DNA of 64,000 nt from an uncultured Blautia sp. (GCA_934364795.1 CAKRMK010000017.1:1-64000); one strand, 5' to 3'. Counted from the stretch's first letter, positions 25,623 to 34,481 are shown. Program-made: numbers and translations. The notes: generated by a model from the sequence alone, not told the origin.

Positions 25623-26261
25623 ATGAGCATCAAAATTCCTATCGAAACTTCAGCCCGTCATATTCATATGTCCCAGGAGGATTTTCATTTTCTCTTTGGT
25701 GAAGATGCACAGCTTCACTACATAAAAGAATTAAGCCAGCCAGGTCAATATCTCTGTCAGGAGCGTGTCACTGTCAGAGGTCCCAAAGGGGAATATACAA
25801 ATATGGCAATTCTTGGTCCTTTCCGTAAAGAAACCCAGGTAGAGCTTTCTCTTACAGATACACGAAAAATCGGACTTCCCGGAATTATCCGACAGTCCGG
25901 TGACACTGCCGGCTCTCCAGGCTGTACCCTGATCGGACCTAAAGGTGAGCTTACCCTCTCCCGTGGAGTCATTGTAGCCAAGCGGCATATCCATATGACC
26001 CCTGCTGATGCAGTTACCCTTAAAGTTAAGGATAATGACGAGGTTTTTGTCCTTACCAAAAGCTATGGACGGGCACTGATCTATGCAGATGTTGTGGTCC
26101 GCGTAGACTGGAATTACCGTCTTGCCATGCATGTGGACACAGATGAAGCCAACGCCTTTTCCTGTGACACTGATCCTTATGGTGTCATTGTAAAATTCTT
26201 TGATGACAATTATAATACAGACAAATGGATCGAAGATGTACTTTCCGGTTTTAACCGCTGA
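25623..26261 (+). CDS. PduL-type phosphate propanoyltransferase (phosphotransacylase)
   Basis: 212 residues with the duplicated PduL domain. Zinc-binding His motifs occur in both halves (SARHIHMSQEDF near residue 10 and AKRHIHMTPADA near 120), with AILGPFRKETQVELS and RVSVR-like segments between. It interconverts acyl-CoA and acyl-phosphate. No microcompartment shell genes are nearby and there is no obvious encapsulation peptide, so it probably acts in cytosolic acetate or propionate formation. GGAGG precedes the ATG. Monocistronic, ending at a strong terminator. Confidence 0.92.
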   Translation: MSIKIPIETSARHIHMSQEDFHFLFGEDAQLHYIKELSQPGQYLCQERVTVRGPKGEYTNMAILGPFRKETQVELSLTDTRKIGLPGIIRQSGDTAGSPGCTLIGPKGELTLSRGVIVAKRHIHMTPADAVTLKVKDNDEVFVLTKSYGRALIYADVVVRVDWNYRLAMHVDTDEANAFSCDTDPYGVIVKFFDDNYNTDKWIEDVLSGFNR

Positions 26262-26281
26262 TACATATATTCCATATACTT

Positions 26282-26325
26282 AAAAGTGCTTCCTGCCCGG
26301 ATCCCGGGTGTGGAAGCACTTTTTT
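26282..26325. terminator. Bidirectional terminator between the PduL and NlpC/P60 genes
   Basis: AAAAGTGCTTCC pairs with GGAAGCACTTTT, with an inner CCCGG/CCGGG stem, followed by Ts in both directions. Confidence 0.9.
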
Positions 26326-26327
26326 CA

Positions 26328-28718
26328 TCATTGAATTCCAATTGAAGTGGCAAGAAGCTCCTGAAGAGAGTTATTTACCATAATTCCTGTAAAGCCTGTT
26401 TCATCGCTGTCTGCTTCCTCAAAAGAGGCATCTGACTGCACTGCATCTCCATAGGTTACCTGACTGAATACACTGATATTCTGTCCTGCTTCCAGCAGCT
26501 CCTGGAGACTGTTTGCAACATAAAGGCTTCCTGGTGATATCTGGCCATTTCCGGTAGGATCCTCTGTAAATGTGTCAAGGTCTCCTGTATTCACAAGATT
26601 TGCCTTGATCAGTGCCTGAAGTCCATTGGATACATCAATACCTGAAATTCCGGTTCCAGCAATTGCCTTGCCACTCTGGCGCATTTCTTCCATCTGCTGT
26701 GCGTTCGGATAGAAGGATGGCTGACGGATATAACGGAAACTTGCGCTGTACGCTTCTCCTACCGTTACGCCATTTTTGCTGGAGGAACAATGTACTACGA
26801 TCCAGTCCCCTGCGTCTGTCTTTCCGCAGATAATACCTACGTGGTTGGCACTGCCTGCCTCCGGTCCTCTCTGGAACACCAGATCACCCGGCTGGGCATC
26901 AGCTTCACTGACTACATTGGCCCTTCCCCACTGATCTGAGGTTCCGCTTCCTACAGCAGCGATCATCGCCTGGTCTTTATAACCATTGATCACAGCCCAG
27001 GTAACAAAACCACTGCAGTCAAGACCATATGCCCTGAAAGAACCACTGCTCTGGCTTCCTTCTGCTGTAACCTGTGTCAGTGCTCCCCAGCTTGGATCCA
27101 TACCGATTGTGGTAGATTTGCCGCCCCAGAAGTAACCAATCTTACCCACCAGGGAATAAGCAGCTGCAATTACATTAACACGTTCTTCTGAAACATCGTC
27201 TCCCACACTTTGTCTTACAAAGCCCTTAGCCGCAGTTACAGTGGCGCACAAAAGCTTACAGTCTGTTTCCAGATATTTCTTAAGAACCCCTCTTTCAGAC
27301 TTGGGAATCTTATTTTCTTTAATGTAATAATTAACATGACGGTTCGCATAGGATATCCTTCCGGTATCATCTTTGACTACCGGATTCATTCTGGCAAATA
27401 TAGCTGCCAGATCATCCTTACTGGAAGCGTCCAGTTTATATGAAGTTTCTCCCTGCAGGCTTCTCTCATATATATATATTGCAAGGATATCCTGCCAGTT
27501 CCTTACAAGCAGGGCATCAGCGGAGGTAGTCACGCCCCCTTCTGAATCTGATACATCTGTGAGATGATTCTGCTCTTTGTATTCTTTTTCAATCTGATCC
27601 ATAATGTCCGCAAAATCATCGGAAAATGAAAGCTGATAATTCTGCTGCAGGCTGTTCAGATAAAATTCCTTTCCTGCATGAAGATTAGAAGCATACACAG
27701 GTGCTGCTGTCAGCGCTGCCGGAGTTACCACAATTTCCGGAGTCGGTGTCGGTGTCGGAGTCAGCTCTGGCTGGTCATCGTCCGTTTTTTTATCATCCTT
27801 CTTATCATCATCTGCTTCCCCTGGCATCTGGCTGATAGTATCTTCCATCTCAACCAGCAGCTTATAATTGGTTACTGCAGCCTGTTCCTGCGGAGAAAGT
27901 TTATTATATGTCTTACGTAAAGACTTCACTGTCTGTGTTTTCTTGTCATCATATGCCAGCTGAAAAGCTTTATTAATGTCCCGGACCAGCGCACTTACTT
28001 TCTTCTGGCTCTCCTCTGAAAGACCTGGAGCCGGTGTGGCTGTGGGGTCCTCTGTAGGTTCTGGCGTCACACTTGGTGTTACGTCTGGTGTGTCTGGGTC
28101 CTCTGGCTCACCGGTAGGCTCTGGTGTCACACTTGGTTCCTCTGGGTTCTCTGGCTCATCCGTAGGTTCTGGCGTCACACTTGGTGTTATGTCTGGTGTC
28201 TCTGGATTCTCTGGCTCACCGGTAGGCTCTGGTGTCACGCTGGGTTCCTGTGGATTCTCCGGTTCGTCCGTAGGCTCTGGTGTCACACTTGGTGTTACGT
28301 CTGGTGTCTCCGGATTCTCTGGTTCACCGGTAGGCTCTGGTGTCACGCTGGGTGTCTCCGGGTTCTCTGGCTCATCTGCAGGCTCTGGTGTCACACTTGG
28401 TGTCTCTGAATCCTTTCCTGGAACCGGACTTACTGCCGAATCAGACGGATTCTCTGCTTCTGTTCCTGATGCATTTCCTGCTTCTCCCGATTCTTCTGCC
28501 TGATCAGAAGAATTCTCTTCTGTATTTCCCGGGTCAGCTTCTGCCTGTGTGGCTGCCGGGGTCTCTTCTGCCTGTGCTTCTGAAATTTCTGTCTGCGTAT
28601 CACTTGCTGATCCTGACAACGTTGTTTCTTCTGTTGCAAAGGCCGAGGCAGTGCTTCCAAGCGAAACTGCCATAGCCATTGTAATGCACAAACATTTTGT
28701 CAGATATTTATTTTTCAT
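26328..28718 (-). CDS. Secreted NlpC/P60 cell-wall hydrolase with Pro-Glu-Pro repeat region
   Basis: 796 residues from the ATG at 28718 (MKNKYLTKC), with a GGGAG upstream. A signal peptide ends near STASAFATEE. Residues about 30-230 are a low-complexity acidic, Pro-rich linker of tandem VTPEPTGEPENPETP-like units. A helical region follows. The NlpC/P60 domain has Cys568 (DCSGF), His626 (NHVGI) and His643 (VHCSS) as the expected catalytic residues, so it likely cleaves peptide stems of peptidoglycan. The C-terminal 115 residues contain three copies of an NSLQELL-like motif of unknown role. Own promoter at 28780-28808. Confidence 0.92.
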   Translation of the reverse strand: MKNKYLTKCLCITMAMAVSLGSTASAFATEETTLSGSASDTQTEISEAQAEETPAATQAEADPGNTEENSSDQAEESGEAGNASGTEAENPSDSAVSPVPGKDSETPSVTPEPADEPENPETPSVTPEPTGEPENPETPDVTPSVTPEPTDEPENPQEPSVTPEPTGEPENPETPDITPSVTPEPTDEPENPEEPSVTPEPTGEPEDPDTPDVTPSVTPEPTEDPTATPAPGLSEESQKKVSALVRDINKAFQLAYDDKKTQTVKSLRKTYNKLSPQEQAAVTNYKLLVEMEDTISQMPGEADDDKKDDKKTDDDQPELTPTPTPTPEIVVTPAALTAAPVYASNLHAGKEFYLNSLQQNYQLSFSDDFADIMDQIEKEYKEQNHLTDVSDSEGGVTTSADALLVRNWQDILAIYIYERSLQGETSYKLDASSKDDLAAIFARMNPVVKDDTGRISYANRHVNYYIKENKIPKSERGVLKKYLETDCKLLCATVTAAKGFVRQSVGDDVSEERVNVIAAAYSLVGKIGYFWGGKSTTIGMDPSWGALTQVTAEGSQSSGSFRAYGLDCSGFVTWAVINGYKDQAMIAAVGSGTSDQWGRANVVSEADAQPGDLVFQRGPEAGSANHVGIICGKTDAGDWIVVHCSSSKNGVTVGEAYSASFRYIRQPSFYPNAQQMEEMRQSGKAIAGTGISGIDVSNGLQALIKANLVNTGDLDTFTEDPTGNGQISPGSLYVANSLQELLEAGQNISVFSQVTYGDAVQSDASFEEADSDETGFTGIMVNNSLQELLATSIGIQ
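28037..28412 (-). repeat. Tandem repeats encoding the Pro-Glu-Pro linker
   Basis: Degenerate in-frame units encode PSVTPEPTDEPENPETP-like peptides, at least seven times. Protein-coding tandem repeat, prone to copy-number change. Confidence 0.85.
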
Positions 28719-28779
28719 ATTTAAAAGATGCTCCCTTCTGTATATGAACATCCCTTTACTCCCCTATATAAAGGTATGC

Positions 28780-28808
28780 ATTATTACCTAAAAGACAGTC
28801 CGTGTCAA
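28780..28808 (-). promoter_or_regulatory. Promoter of the NlpC/P60 gene
   Basis: On the minus strand TTGACA (28803-28808), 17-bp spacer, AATAAT (28780-28785), about 60 bp before the start codon. Confidence 0.65.
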
Positions 28809-28883
28809 ATATTAACATGCATTATTGTAGCATAATCACAATTCTAAATCAACCATCCTCAAAATATCAGTATATTTTTTTAC

Positions 28884-28944
28884 AAAAAACCGGGAGCCAG
28901 ACCTTTCATTTGCATATGCTTTGAAAAGTACCGGTTCCCGGTTT
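28884..28944 (-). terminator. Terminator downstream of the phospholipase-like gene
   Basis: AAACCGGGA-G-CC and GG-T-TCCCGGTTT form a 12-bp stem with one mismatch. On the minus strand the stem ends in a T run. Confidence 0.8.
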
Positions 28945-28962
28945 CCTTAAAGATGCGCGTTT

Positions 28963-29010
28963 TAGAGCATGTCTGAAAAAGACTTTAGGGCGTGTTTGAA
29001 ACAGGCTCTA
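28963..29010 (-). repeat. Dispersed palindromic repeat, minimal copy
   Basis: A 48-bp copy with TAGAGCATGTCTGAAAAA at one end and GTTTGAAACAGGCTCTA at the other. The TAG of its right end is the stop codon of the phospholipase-like gene. Confidence 0.75.
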
Positions 29011-29604
29011 ACATGCTGCTAAAATATAAAAGTCTTCTCTTCCAAGTCTTTTTGCAGCAAGCTGCAGAATTCCATGAATTACCTGTGAGCAGACAGAAAG
29101 AATGTACTGAATATCTTCTACAATATTTCGCTCTTTGGAAAGATATTTGGCATGTGCTCTCTGAATATATCCTACAAGTTCCTGAAAATTCCCAAAATGA
29201 ACAGGAATGATGGTCATATTGTTCACTGCACCGCTCTCTATGTAGCGCTTTAAATAATTCTTAAGATGTTTCTCATACTTGTTATGCTCATACAGATTTC
29301 CGGTAAAATTCCTGTTATGCGGAAAAGTAAAATAATCTGCCATATAATGCATAACTTCGCCAAATCTGCGCCAGTATACCCGTTCCTTGCTTTCCCATGG
29401 ACTTGTTTCCACAAGTGCTTTCATCTTCTCCTGGATTTCTTCAAAGGTTCCGAAATATTCATGCTTCTTCGTCAGAAAAGATGGCTTGATATCCGGAAGG
29501 ATACTTCCCAGACAAAAAGCTTTCCTGTGGGACTGAAGACTCTTTTCAACAGGCATCTGGTCAGCCAGATATCTGGCAACCAGTATATGAGATTTTTTAC
29601 GCAA
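29008..29604 (-). CDS. Zinc-dependent phospholipase C family protein
   Basis: 198 residues of the Zn_dep_PLPC family: N-terminal KKSHILVARYLAD, LGSILPDI (metal-binding Asp), HYMADYFTFPHN, and EHNKYEKHL, matching the spaced His/Asp ligands of this fold. No signal peptide, unlike secreted clostridial phospholipases; the cytoplasmic family members are of unknown substrate. It starts at TTG 29604 with GAGGAAGCGA before it. The last residues (ILAAC) abut the dispersed repeat, whose end supplies the TAG stop. Confidence 0.82.
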   Translation of the reverse strand: MRKKSHILVARYLADQMPVEKSLQSHRKAFCLGSILPDIKPSFLTKKHEYFGTFEEIQEKMKALVETSPWESKERVYWRRFGEVMHYMADYFTFPHNRNFTGNLYEHNKYEKHLKNYLKRYIESGAVNNMTIIPVHFGNFQELVGYIQRAHAKYLSKERNIVEDIQYILSVCSQVIHGILQLAAKRLGREDFYILAAC

Positions 29605-29925
29605 TCGCTTCCTCTACTTTCCTGTTTTCATCCTTTGTGATGGACGAAATACAATATACTGTAAAAAGCTTTGTATATGCTTTTTTCACCTATAGTCATC
29701 ACTAACTAATATAACAGAAAGTTATGTAAATTTCAAAATAAACTTTGCCTAATTTTTTATAAAATATTTGTATATATTTTATACAATTTTTTGTGATTGT
29801 GATAAAAAAACCTTCCAGCAGGATTCTCCGTAACCAGCTCTTGTTTTTTGATGTCATATATTGTATGATAAGAAAGACAGTTTTTTGTCCTGATTTCCAA
29901 GTTTACTACACAAAGGAGGAATTAT
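29605..29925. other. Intergenic region (321 bp)
   Basis: Very AT-rich in the middle, with a perfect 10-bp dyad TATAAAATAT/ATATTTTATA (29758-29783), then the promoter at 29841-29869. No gene or known RNA is recognised. Confidence 0.5.
29841..29869 (+). promoter_or_regulatory. Promoter of the polysaccharide deacetylase gene
   Basis: TTGTTT (29841-29846), 17-bp spacer, TATGAT (29864-29869), followed by AAAGGAGG ahead of the start. Confidence 0.6.
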
Positions 29926-31281
29926 ATGCCAGGCCATAGATCGCACACGAACAGGGGGCTGGCGGCTGTTGCAGTTCTCATGTGTCTGTGCTGTGGAGTT
30001 TCTTTTACACAGTCTTCTGCAACACCCTCGCCAATTGAGGATTCCCAGGCTCCGGATATGTTTGTGGCAGGAAATACAGATGATTCTTCGATTCATTCTG
30101 ATGGTTCAGCATCCGAAGATACAAGTAACACCATAACCACTGCCCCAGATGAAAATGACGGACAGGATTCAACTGATACCGATTCTTCTGATACCGCTTC
30201 AGACACACAAAGCAGTGCTGCATCTACTGAGGTTTCACCGGAAGCTTCACAGGGTGTATGGACTCCTGTAGGCAGCAACTGGTATTTTATGGTAAATGGA
30301 GAAGGCTACAAGGGATGGCTTACAGATACCGATGGGCATCGCTATTATTTCGATGAAAACGGAGTAATGCAGACCGGATGGCTGGATCTGAACGGTCAGC
30401 GATATTATCTTAATGCTGATGGTGTGGCACAGACCGGTGATGTAACCATAGATGGACAGCTTTATCATTTTGATGCTGCCGGCGTTTTGCAGGGAGAAGG
30501 ATCTACCGAGGATACTTCCGATGAACCTCTAATATTTTACATGAATACAGCTTCTGCAGACAATAACGCTGCAGAAGCTGCTGTTACTTTAGAGCCGACC
30601 GCTGATTCACAGACAGCCGAAACCAAAAATTCACCTGATATTACAGAAGCAGCCGTCACACCAGCCCCGACAAAGACACCAAAGCCCAAAGGAATGATCG
30701 CTCTTACTTTTGATGATGGGCCAAGTGACTTTACTGACCGTCTGCTGGATTGTCTGGAAGCTAATAATGCGAAAGCAACTTTTTTCCTTGTTGGGCAGGA
30801 AATAGAATATTTTCCTGAACCTCTGTCCCGTATGGAGGCTCTTGGATGTGAAATCGGCAATCATTCCTACGATCATACAGATCTTGCCACGCTTTCTGCT
30901 GAAGACGTAAGCAGCCAGATTTCTTCCACTGATCAGGAAATCCAGGATCTTGTAGGTCATAAGGCAACACTTGTCCGTCCACCTTACGGTTCGTTTAATG
31001 ACACAGTTGCACAAATTGCCGAAAGACCGCTGATTCTCTGGTCTGTAGATACTCTGGACTGGGAAACCCAGAATGCCGATTCCATAGTACAGAATGTAAT
31101 GGCAGATGCACAGGATGGGGCTGTAATCTTAATGCATGATATATTCAAGGAATCCGTAGATGCAGCAGAGATTTTTATTCCACAGCTTATCCAGGAAGGA
31201 TACCAGCTTGTCACCATAAGTGAACTTGCCGCTGCAAAAGGAATCACACTGGAAAACGGAACTTCTTATGGATCATTCTGA
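29926..31281 (+). CDS. Secreted polysaccharide deacetylase with cell-wall-binding repeats
   Basis: 451 residues. An N-terminal signal or anchor segment (LAAVAVLMCLCCGVSF), an acidic Ser/Thr-rich linker, then three to four choline-binding-like repeats (GWLTDTDGHRYYFDENGVMQ and related, residues about 110-190). After a second linker comes a NodB deacetylase domain: TFDDGPS, the metal-site GNHSYDHTDL, RPPYGSF, VDTLDW and ILMHD. All five NodB motifs are intact, so N-deacetylation of peptidoglycan or another surface glycan is likely. AAAGGAGG precedes the ATG. Confidence 0.93.
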   Translation: MPGHRSHTNRGLAAVAVLMCLCCGVSFTQSSATPSPIEDSQAPDMFVAGNTDDSSIHSDGSASEDTSNTITTAPDENDGQDSTDTDSSDTASDTQSSAASTEVSPEASQGVWTPVGSNWYFMVNGEGYKGWLTDTDGHRYYFDENGVMQTGWLDLNGQRYYLNADGVAQTGDVTIDGQLYHFDAAGVLQGEGSTEDTSDEPLIFYMNTASADNNAAEAAVTLEPTADSQTAETKNSPDITEAAVTPAPTKTPKPKGMIALTFDDGPSDFTDRLLDCLEANNAKATFFLVGQEIEYFPEPLSRMEALGCEIGNHSYDHTDLATLSAEDVSSQISSTDQEIQDLVGHKATLVRPPYGSFNDTVAQIAERPLILWSVDTLDWETQNADSIVQNVMADAQDGAVILMHDIFKESVDAAEIFIPQLIQEGYQLVTISELAAAKGITLENGTSYGSF

Positions 31282-31290
31282 TATAAAAAT

Positions 31291-31370
31291 CTACGGCGCC
31301 CTCATCCGGACAAAATTTCCCCCAATTGTGACGCACATCTTGCAGAAAGCCTTTTGGGGGCACGCTCTAG
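31291..31370 (-). repeat. Dispersed palindromic repeat, left half, inverted
   Basis: Reverse complement of the left half of the 164-bp copy: CTACGGCGCCCTCATCCGG, AATTGTGACGCACATCTTGC, AGAAAGCC, ending CACGCTCTA. It begins 10 bp after the deacetylase stop. Confidence 0.8.
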
Positions 31371-31373
31371 CAA

Positions 31374-31405
31374 AAAAGAACTGCTCATAAAGAACAGTTC
31401 TTTTT
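31374..31405. terminator. Bidirectional terminator
   Basis: AAAAGAACTG pairs with CAGTTCTTTT around an 11-12-base loop, between the convergent deacetylase and SH3b genes. Confidence 0.85.
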
Positions 31406-31415
31406 ATTGTCTGCA

Positions 31416-32342
31416 TTATTCTGTTTTCTCTTCAAGAAGGCTTCCAAAAACATATGCTTCAGAACCTTCATATTCAATCTGGATCCAGTCACCGCTTTCG
31501 CCCTTCTTCTCAACCTCGGTACCGGCAGGTAAACCTCCAAGTATCTCGGCATCACTGCTGGCTGCCGCACGGACATTGCAGTCCTCTGTAACTACCAGAA
31601 TCGTCCCATCTGCTGTTTCTGCGGATCCGGTGGCATCATCACCAAGTCCCTCAAGAAATGCTGCAAGTGCAGAGTCTGCTGCCTGTGCATCTTCGTACAG
31701 CTTCTTTATCTTGGCTTTCAGCTCCTTAACATCATCATCCTGGCGCAGACTGACTTCATATTTCGTAATCTCATCACTGTCGCTGTGAACAGCACCGTCA
31801 ATCTTCCAGTTTCCCTCTGTGTCCTTCACCACATAGAACTCTGCAAGCGCAGGTACCTTTGTATCAATCCCCTGACAGATGTAGTAAAAGCAGGAATATA
31901 CTACATAGGAATCGTCATCAAGCCCCTTTTTCGTATAGATGTCGCCGGCTTCATACTCTTCGATATATTTGGAATTGGTAATCTTAGACTCATCAGATGG
32001 TGCAAGATTATCAACAAGAGTACGCAGCGTTGCAATATCTTTATCCCCCAGGGCTTTATAGTAGCCCTTGATCAATGAAGTAATCTCTTCATTAGCTGTT
32101 TCCATGGGATTGGCGTCTTTCTTCCCGTCAGTCTCCCCATCATTTGCCGGAGAAGAAGGAACATTTCCCTGGTCGTTGTCTGCTGTCGTCTGATTCTCCA
32201 CTGTGTCCTTACTGGAATCGCCCTTCCCGCTTCCCATAAATGCACGGACACCGAAAAACAGGACAACCACGATTAACAGAATCGCTCCGCCAAGCATAAA
32301 ATAGCGAAGGTTATCTGATAACCATTCTCTGAAATTATCCAA
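31416..32342 (-). CDS. Membrane-anchored SH3b-domain protein
   Basis: 308 residues from a TTG at 32342, preceded by AAGGAGG at 8 nt. The longer frame to 32423 runs into the tRNA-Arg gene and is rejected. One membrane helix (FMLGGAILLIVVVLFFGV, residues 15-33), a Ser/Asp/Asn linker, and a DUF4878/NTF2-like central domain (LIKGYYKALGDKDIATLRTL). The C-terminal bacterial SH3 domain (DCNVRAAASSDAEILGGLPA ... GSEAYVFGSLL) likely binds peptidoglycan. Function otherwise unknown. Confidence 0.85.
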   Translation of the reverse strand: MDNFREWLSDNLRYFMLGGAILLIVVVLFFGVRAFMGSGKGDSSKDTVENQTTADNDQGNVPSSPANDGETDGKKDANPMETANEEITSLIKGYYKALGDKDIATLRTLVDNLAPSDESKITNSKYIEEYEAGDIYTKKGLDDDSYVVYSCFYYICQGIDTKVPALAEFYVVKDTEGNWKIDGAVHSDSDEITKYEVSLRQDDDVKELKAKIKKLYEDAQAADSALAAFLEGLGDDATGSAETADGTILVVTEDCNVRAAASSDAEILGGLPAGTEVEKKGESGDWIQIEYEGSEAYVFGSLLEEKTE

Positions 32343-32394
32343 GTTCTTGTCCTCCTTAATACAACGCACCGGAACGCCCGATCGTTCCAGGCAA

Positions 32395-32466
32395 TACACC
32401 TGAAGGGAATCGAACCCCCGCACATGGTACCGGAAACCACTGCTCTATCCACTGAGCTACAGGTGC
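32395..32466 (-). tRNA. tRNA-Arg (anticodon CCG)
   Basis: A full cloverleaf on the minus strand. Acceptor GCACCTG with CAGGTGT (closing G-U), D-arm GCTCAGTGGATAGAGC, anticodon stem GTGGT/ACCAT around TTCCGGT (anticodon CCG, codon CGG), and T-arm GGGGG-TTCGATT-CCCTT. CCA is not encoded. Confidence 0.93.
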
Positions 32467-32576
32467 AATTTAATTGTTGAATTATCAATGTACAACTGCT
32501 TCAACTTTAAAAAGTATAGCACAATATTGAATGGATGTAAAGTTTTTTCTTTTGATGGAATATTCAGATCTAATTC

Positions 32577-32676
32577 GAAAAGTTTTCCCGCAATCTTCTG
32601 CAAATCAGTAATGCCTCCAGCTGGTGCCATTACTATATATGTATGTCTGATTGCGGGAATGATTTTGAAACTTTTT
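32577..32676 (-). repeat. Inverted structured element downstream of the Ig-like gene
   Basis: TCCCGCAATC (32586-32595) pairs perfectly with GATTGCGGGA (32649-32658), with flanking GAAAAGTTT/AAACTTTTTC-like arms. Inside, AGTAATG (32607-32613) pairs with CATTACT (32628-32634). The GATTGCGGGAATGATTTT arm is the core of the dispersed repeat, so this looks like a head-to-head derivative of it. Confidence 0.6.
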
Positions 32677-32692
32677 CCAGCAAAAACTGCTT

Positions 32693-34240
32693 CTATTTTA
32701 CGGTTACTTTACACTTCTTCGTGATTTTACCAGACTTTACTGTGATCGTAGCTGTTCCCTTTTTCTTGCCTTTTATCTTACCTTTACTGTTTACCGCCAC
32801 AATTTTGCTATTGGACGATTTATAAGTTACTTTATTTTTAGTTATAACATAGCTAAGTTTTGGCTTCAAAGTTTTGGTTTTACCTTTTTTCAGGGTAAGA
32901 GACGTTTTTATATTTTTAATAGCTGTGGTTCCTGGAACAGTGACAATGCAGGTTGCCTTACTTTTTCCGGATCTTACTGTGATTTTGGCTTTTCCGGCAC
33001 GTACTGCCTTTATTTTTCCTCTTTTATTAACAATTGCCACTTTTTTGTTGGAGCTTGAATATTTCACATTGCTTAAAGCGGCTGTAGTTTTTAAGGTATA
33101 GGTTTTTCCTGGTTTTACACGGATATTGGACGGTAACTTAATCACAACCGGTGTAGGTGTTGGTGTTGGCGTTACAACCTGATTGGCAGGTGTGGGCGTT
33201 GGTGTCTCAGACAGATTGATGGCTTTTGACCAGAATTTACACGGCATACTGGAAACCACTCTTACAGGCTGCCATTTGCTTCCATTATATACATATTTCT
33301 GGAAGAAAATATATATTGTAAATTCCTTTGCAACACTGATTCCGGTTTTATGTCCGATAGTTCCAATGGACTGTTTCTGACTTTGGGTTATTGGATTCTG
33401 AAAGCTGCTCCAGTAAAGGGGATTCCAACGAACATCACCTTTTACAGGATTTTTATTATCACTTCCAGCACCTGTTACTGTAAATCTGTGTATCAGGCCT
33501 GGATAAAATGCCAGCGGCTTCTCAAAGCCAGTCACCTTGCTTTCTGTCACAGCCGGAGTATAGGGAGCCCTGGTTGTGGGGGTTACTGTTGGCTTTGCGG
33601 TGGGCTTTGGGGTCTGTGTTGGTTTCGGAGTTGCTGTTGGCTTGGGCGCCTGTGTTGGCTTGGGCGTTGCTGTTGGTTTCGGCGTTGCTGTTGGTTTCGG
33701 CGTTGCTGTTGGTTTCGGCGCCAGTGTGGGTGTTGGCGTTATAGTTGGCTTAGCTGCCTGCGTAGGCGTTGGAGTAATGACTGTGCCTGACTTTCTTGCC
33801 TTCAAAGGAAGTATTACACATTTCTTTGCAGGAACACCATTTGTGTCTTCGCCGTAGATCAGAACATATACATCATTGTCAGGATCCGGCATGGTCATTT
33901 TTACCAGTATCTGCTCTTCTGCTTTCTCGATCTTTCCTGTCTTTAAATGCTGTTTTTTTACCTCTTCAAATGTAGGAAGCTTCATTCCTGTTTTAATTGC
34001 AGTGACATAATAGGTTCCCACAGCTGTTGCATGGAATTTCAGTGCTGCTTCTGTATCAGATATCCAGCCTACGCCTTCCCCCTGGGATTTGATTACTTTC
34101 AGGGTCATAGTCTCTGAATCAGAGGCATCTGTTTCTGACGTTTCCACAGTCTCTTCTGCGCCAAGCACAGACAACTGACCGGATGGGATAGTCGCAACCA
34201 TAACTGCTGATAAGATAAATGCCATTATTCTTTTTTTCAT
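32693..34240 (-). CDS. Secreted protein with Pro-Thr repeats and Ig-like (Big_2) domains
   Basis: 515 residues. Signal peptide (MKKRIMAFILSAVMVATIPS), a folded N-terminal domain, then about ten PKPTATPKPT-type units (residues about 165-225). A middle domain (KPLAFYPGLIHRFTVTGAGS) is followed by two bacterial Ig-like group 2 repeats (YSSSNKKVAIVNKRGKIKAV and YKSSNSKIVAVNSKGKIKGK). The C-terminus is strongly basic, fitting wall or glycan binding. The start at 34240 is chosen because AAGGAG is 9 nt away, versus 3 nt for the ATG two codons earlier. Likely an adhesin or wall-associated protein. Confidence 0.85.
   Translation of the reverse strand: MKKRIMAFILSAVMVATIPSGQLSVLGAEETVETSETDASDSETMTLKVIKSQGEGVGWISDTEAALKFHATAVGTYYVTAIKTGMKLPTFEEVKKQHLKTGKIEKAEEQILVKMTMPDPDNDVYVLIYGEDTNGVPAKKCVILPLKARKSGTVITPTPTQAAKPTITPTPTLAPKPTATPKPTATPKPTATPKPTQAPKPTATPKPTQTPKPTAKPTVTPTTRAPYTPAVTESKVTGFEKPLAFYPGLIHRFTVTGAGSDNKNPVKGDVRWNPLYWSSFQNPITQSQKQSIGTIGHKTGISVAKEFTIYIFFQKYVYNGSKWQPVRVVSSMPCKFWSKAINLSETPTPTPANQVVTPTPTPTPVVIKLPSNIRVKPGKTYTLKTTAALSNVKYSSSNKKVAIVNKRGKIKAVRAGKAKITVRSGKSKATCIVTVPGTTAIKNIKTSLTLKKGKTKTLKPKLSYVITKNKVTYKSSNSKIVAVNSKGKIKGKKKGTATITVKSGKITKKCKVTVK
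33575..33770 (-). repeat. Tandem repeats encoding PKPTATPKPT units
   Basis: Near-identical GTTGGTTTCGGC-type 18-bp units on the plus strand encode Pro-Lys-Pro-Thr-Ala-Thr repeats within the Ig-like protein. Confidence 0.8.
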
Positions 34241-34273
34241 ATGCATCAGCTCCTTATAAATGATTTTATAATC

Positions 34274-34302
34274 ATTATAAAGGGAATCTGAAAAAGTGTA
34301 AA
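34274..34302 (-). promoter_or_regulatory. Promoter of the Ig-like protein gene, with overlapping palindrome
   Basis: The minus strand has TTTACA (34297-34302), 17 bp, TATAAT (34274-34279). AATGATT-TTAT-AATCATT (34259-34276) overlaps the -10 and probable start point and could be an operator. Confidence 0.7.
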
Positions 34303-34394
34303 CCCTGTATTAAGTTGTCACGGTACTTGCTTGTAATTGTCCAGGGTGTTCTTCTGTTTCATAACTGTGCTTTATATGGTTATTATGTATTTCC

Positions 34395-34481
34395 TAGAGC
34401 ATGTTTGAAAAAGGTTTTCTGCAAAATATACCGCAAAGTGGGGCGTGCAGATTGCAGGAATGATTTTGGGGGCAGGCTCTA
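34395..34481 (+). repeat. Dispersed palindromic repeat, 87-bp copy
   Basis: Starts TAGAGCATGTTTGAAAAAGG and ends GGGGGCAGGCTCTA, with the full core AATATACCGCAAAGTGGGGC, GTGCAGATTGCAGGAATGAT. The central hairpin region of the 164-bp copy is absent. Confidence 0.85.

Noticed and set aside
28037..28412. Regular repeats resembling a CRISPR array
   Set aside because: Units are in frame and encode a Pro/Glu-rich linker; there are no unique spacers and no cas genes.
32343..32423. N-terminal extension of the SH3b protein
   Set aside because: Overlaps the tRNA-Arg gene; a TTG at 32342 has a perfect ribosome binding site.
33575..33770. Short tandem repeats as a possible CRISPR or minisatellite
   Set aside because: They are coding repeats of a Pro-Lys-Pro-Thr linker in a secreted protein.
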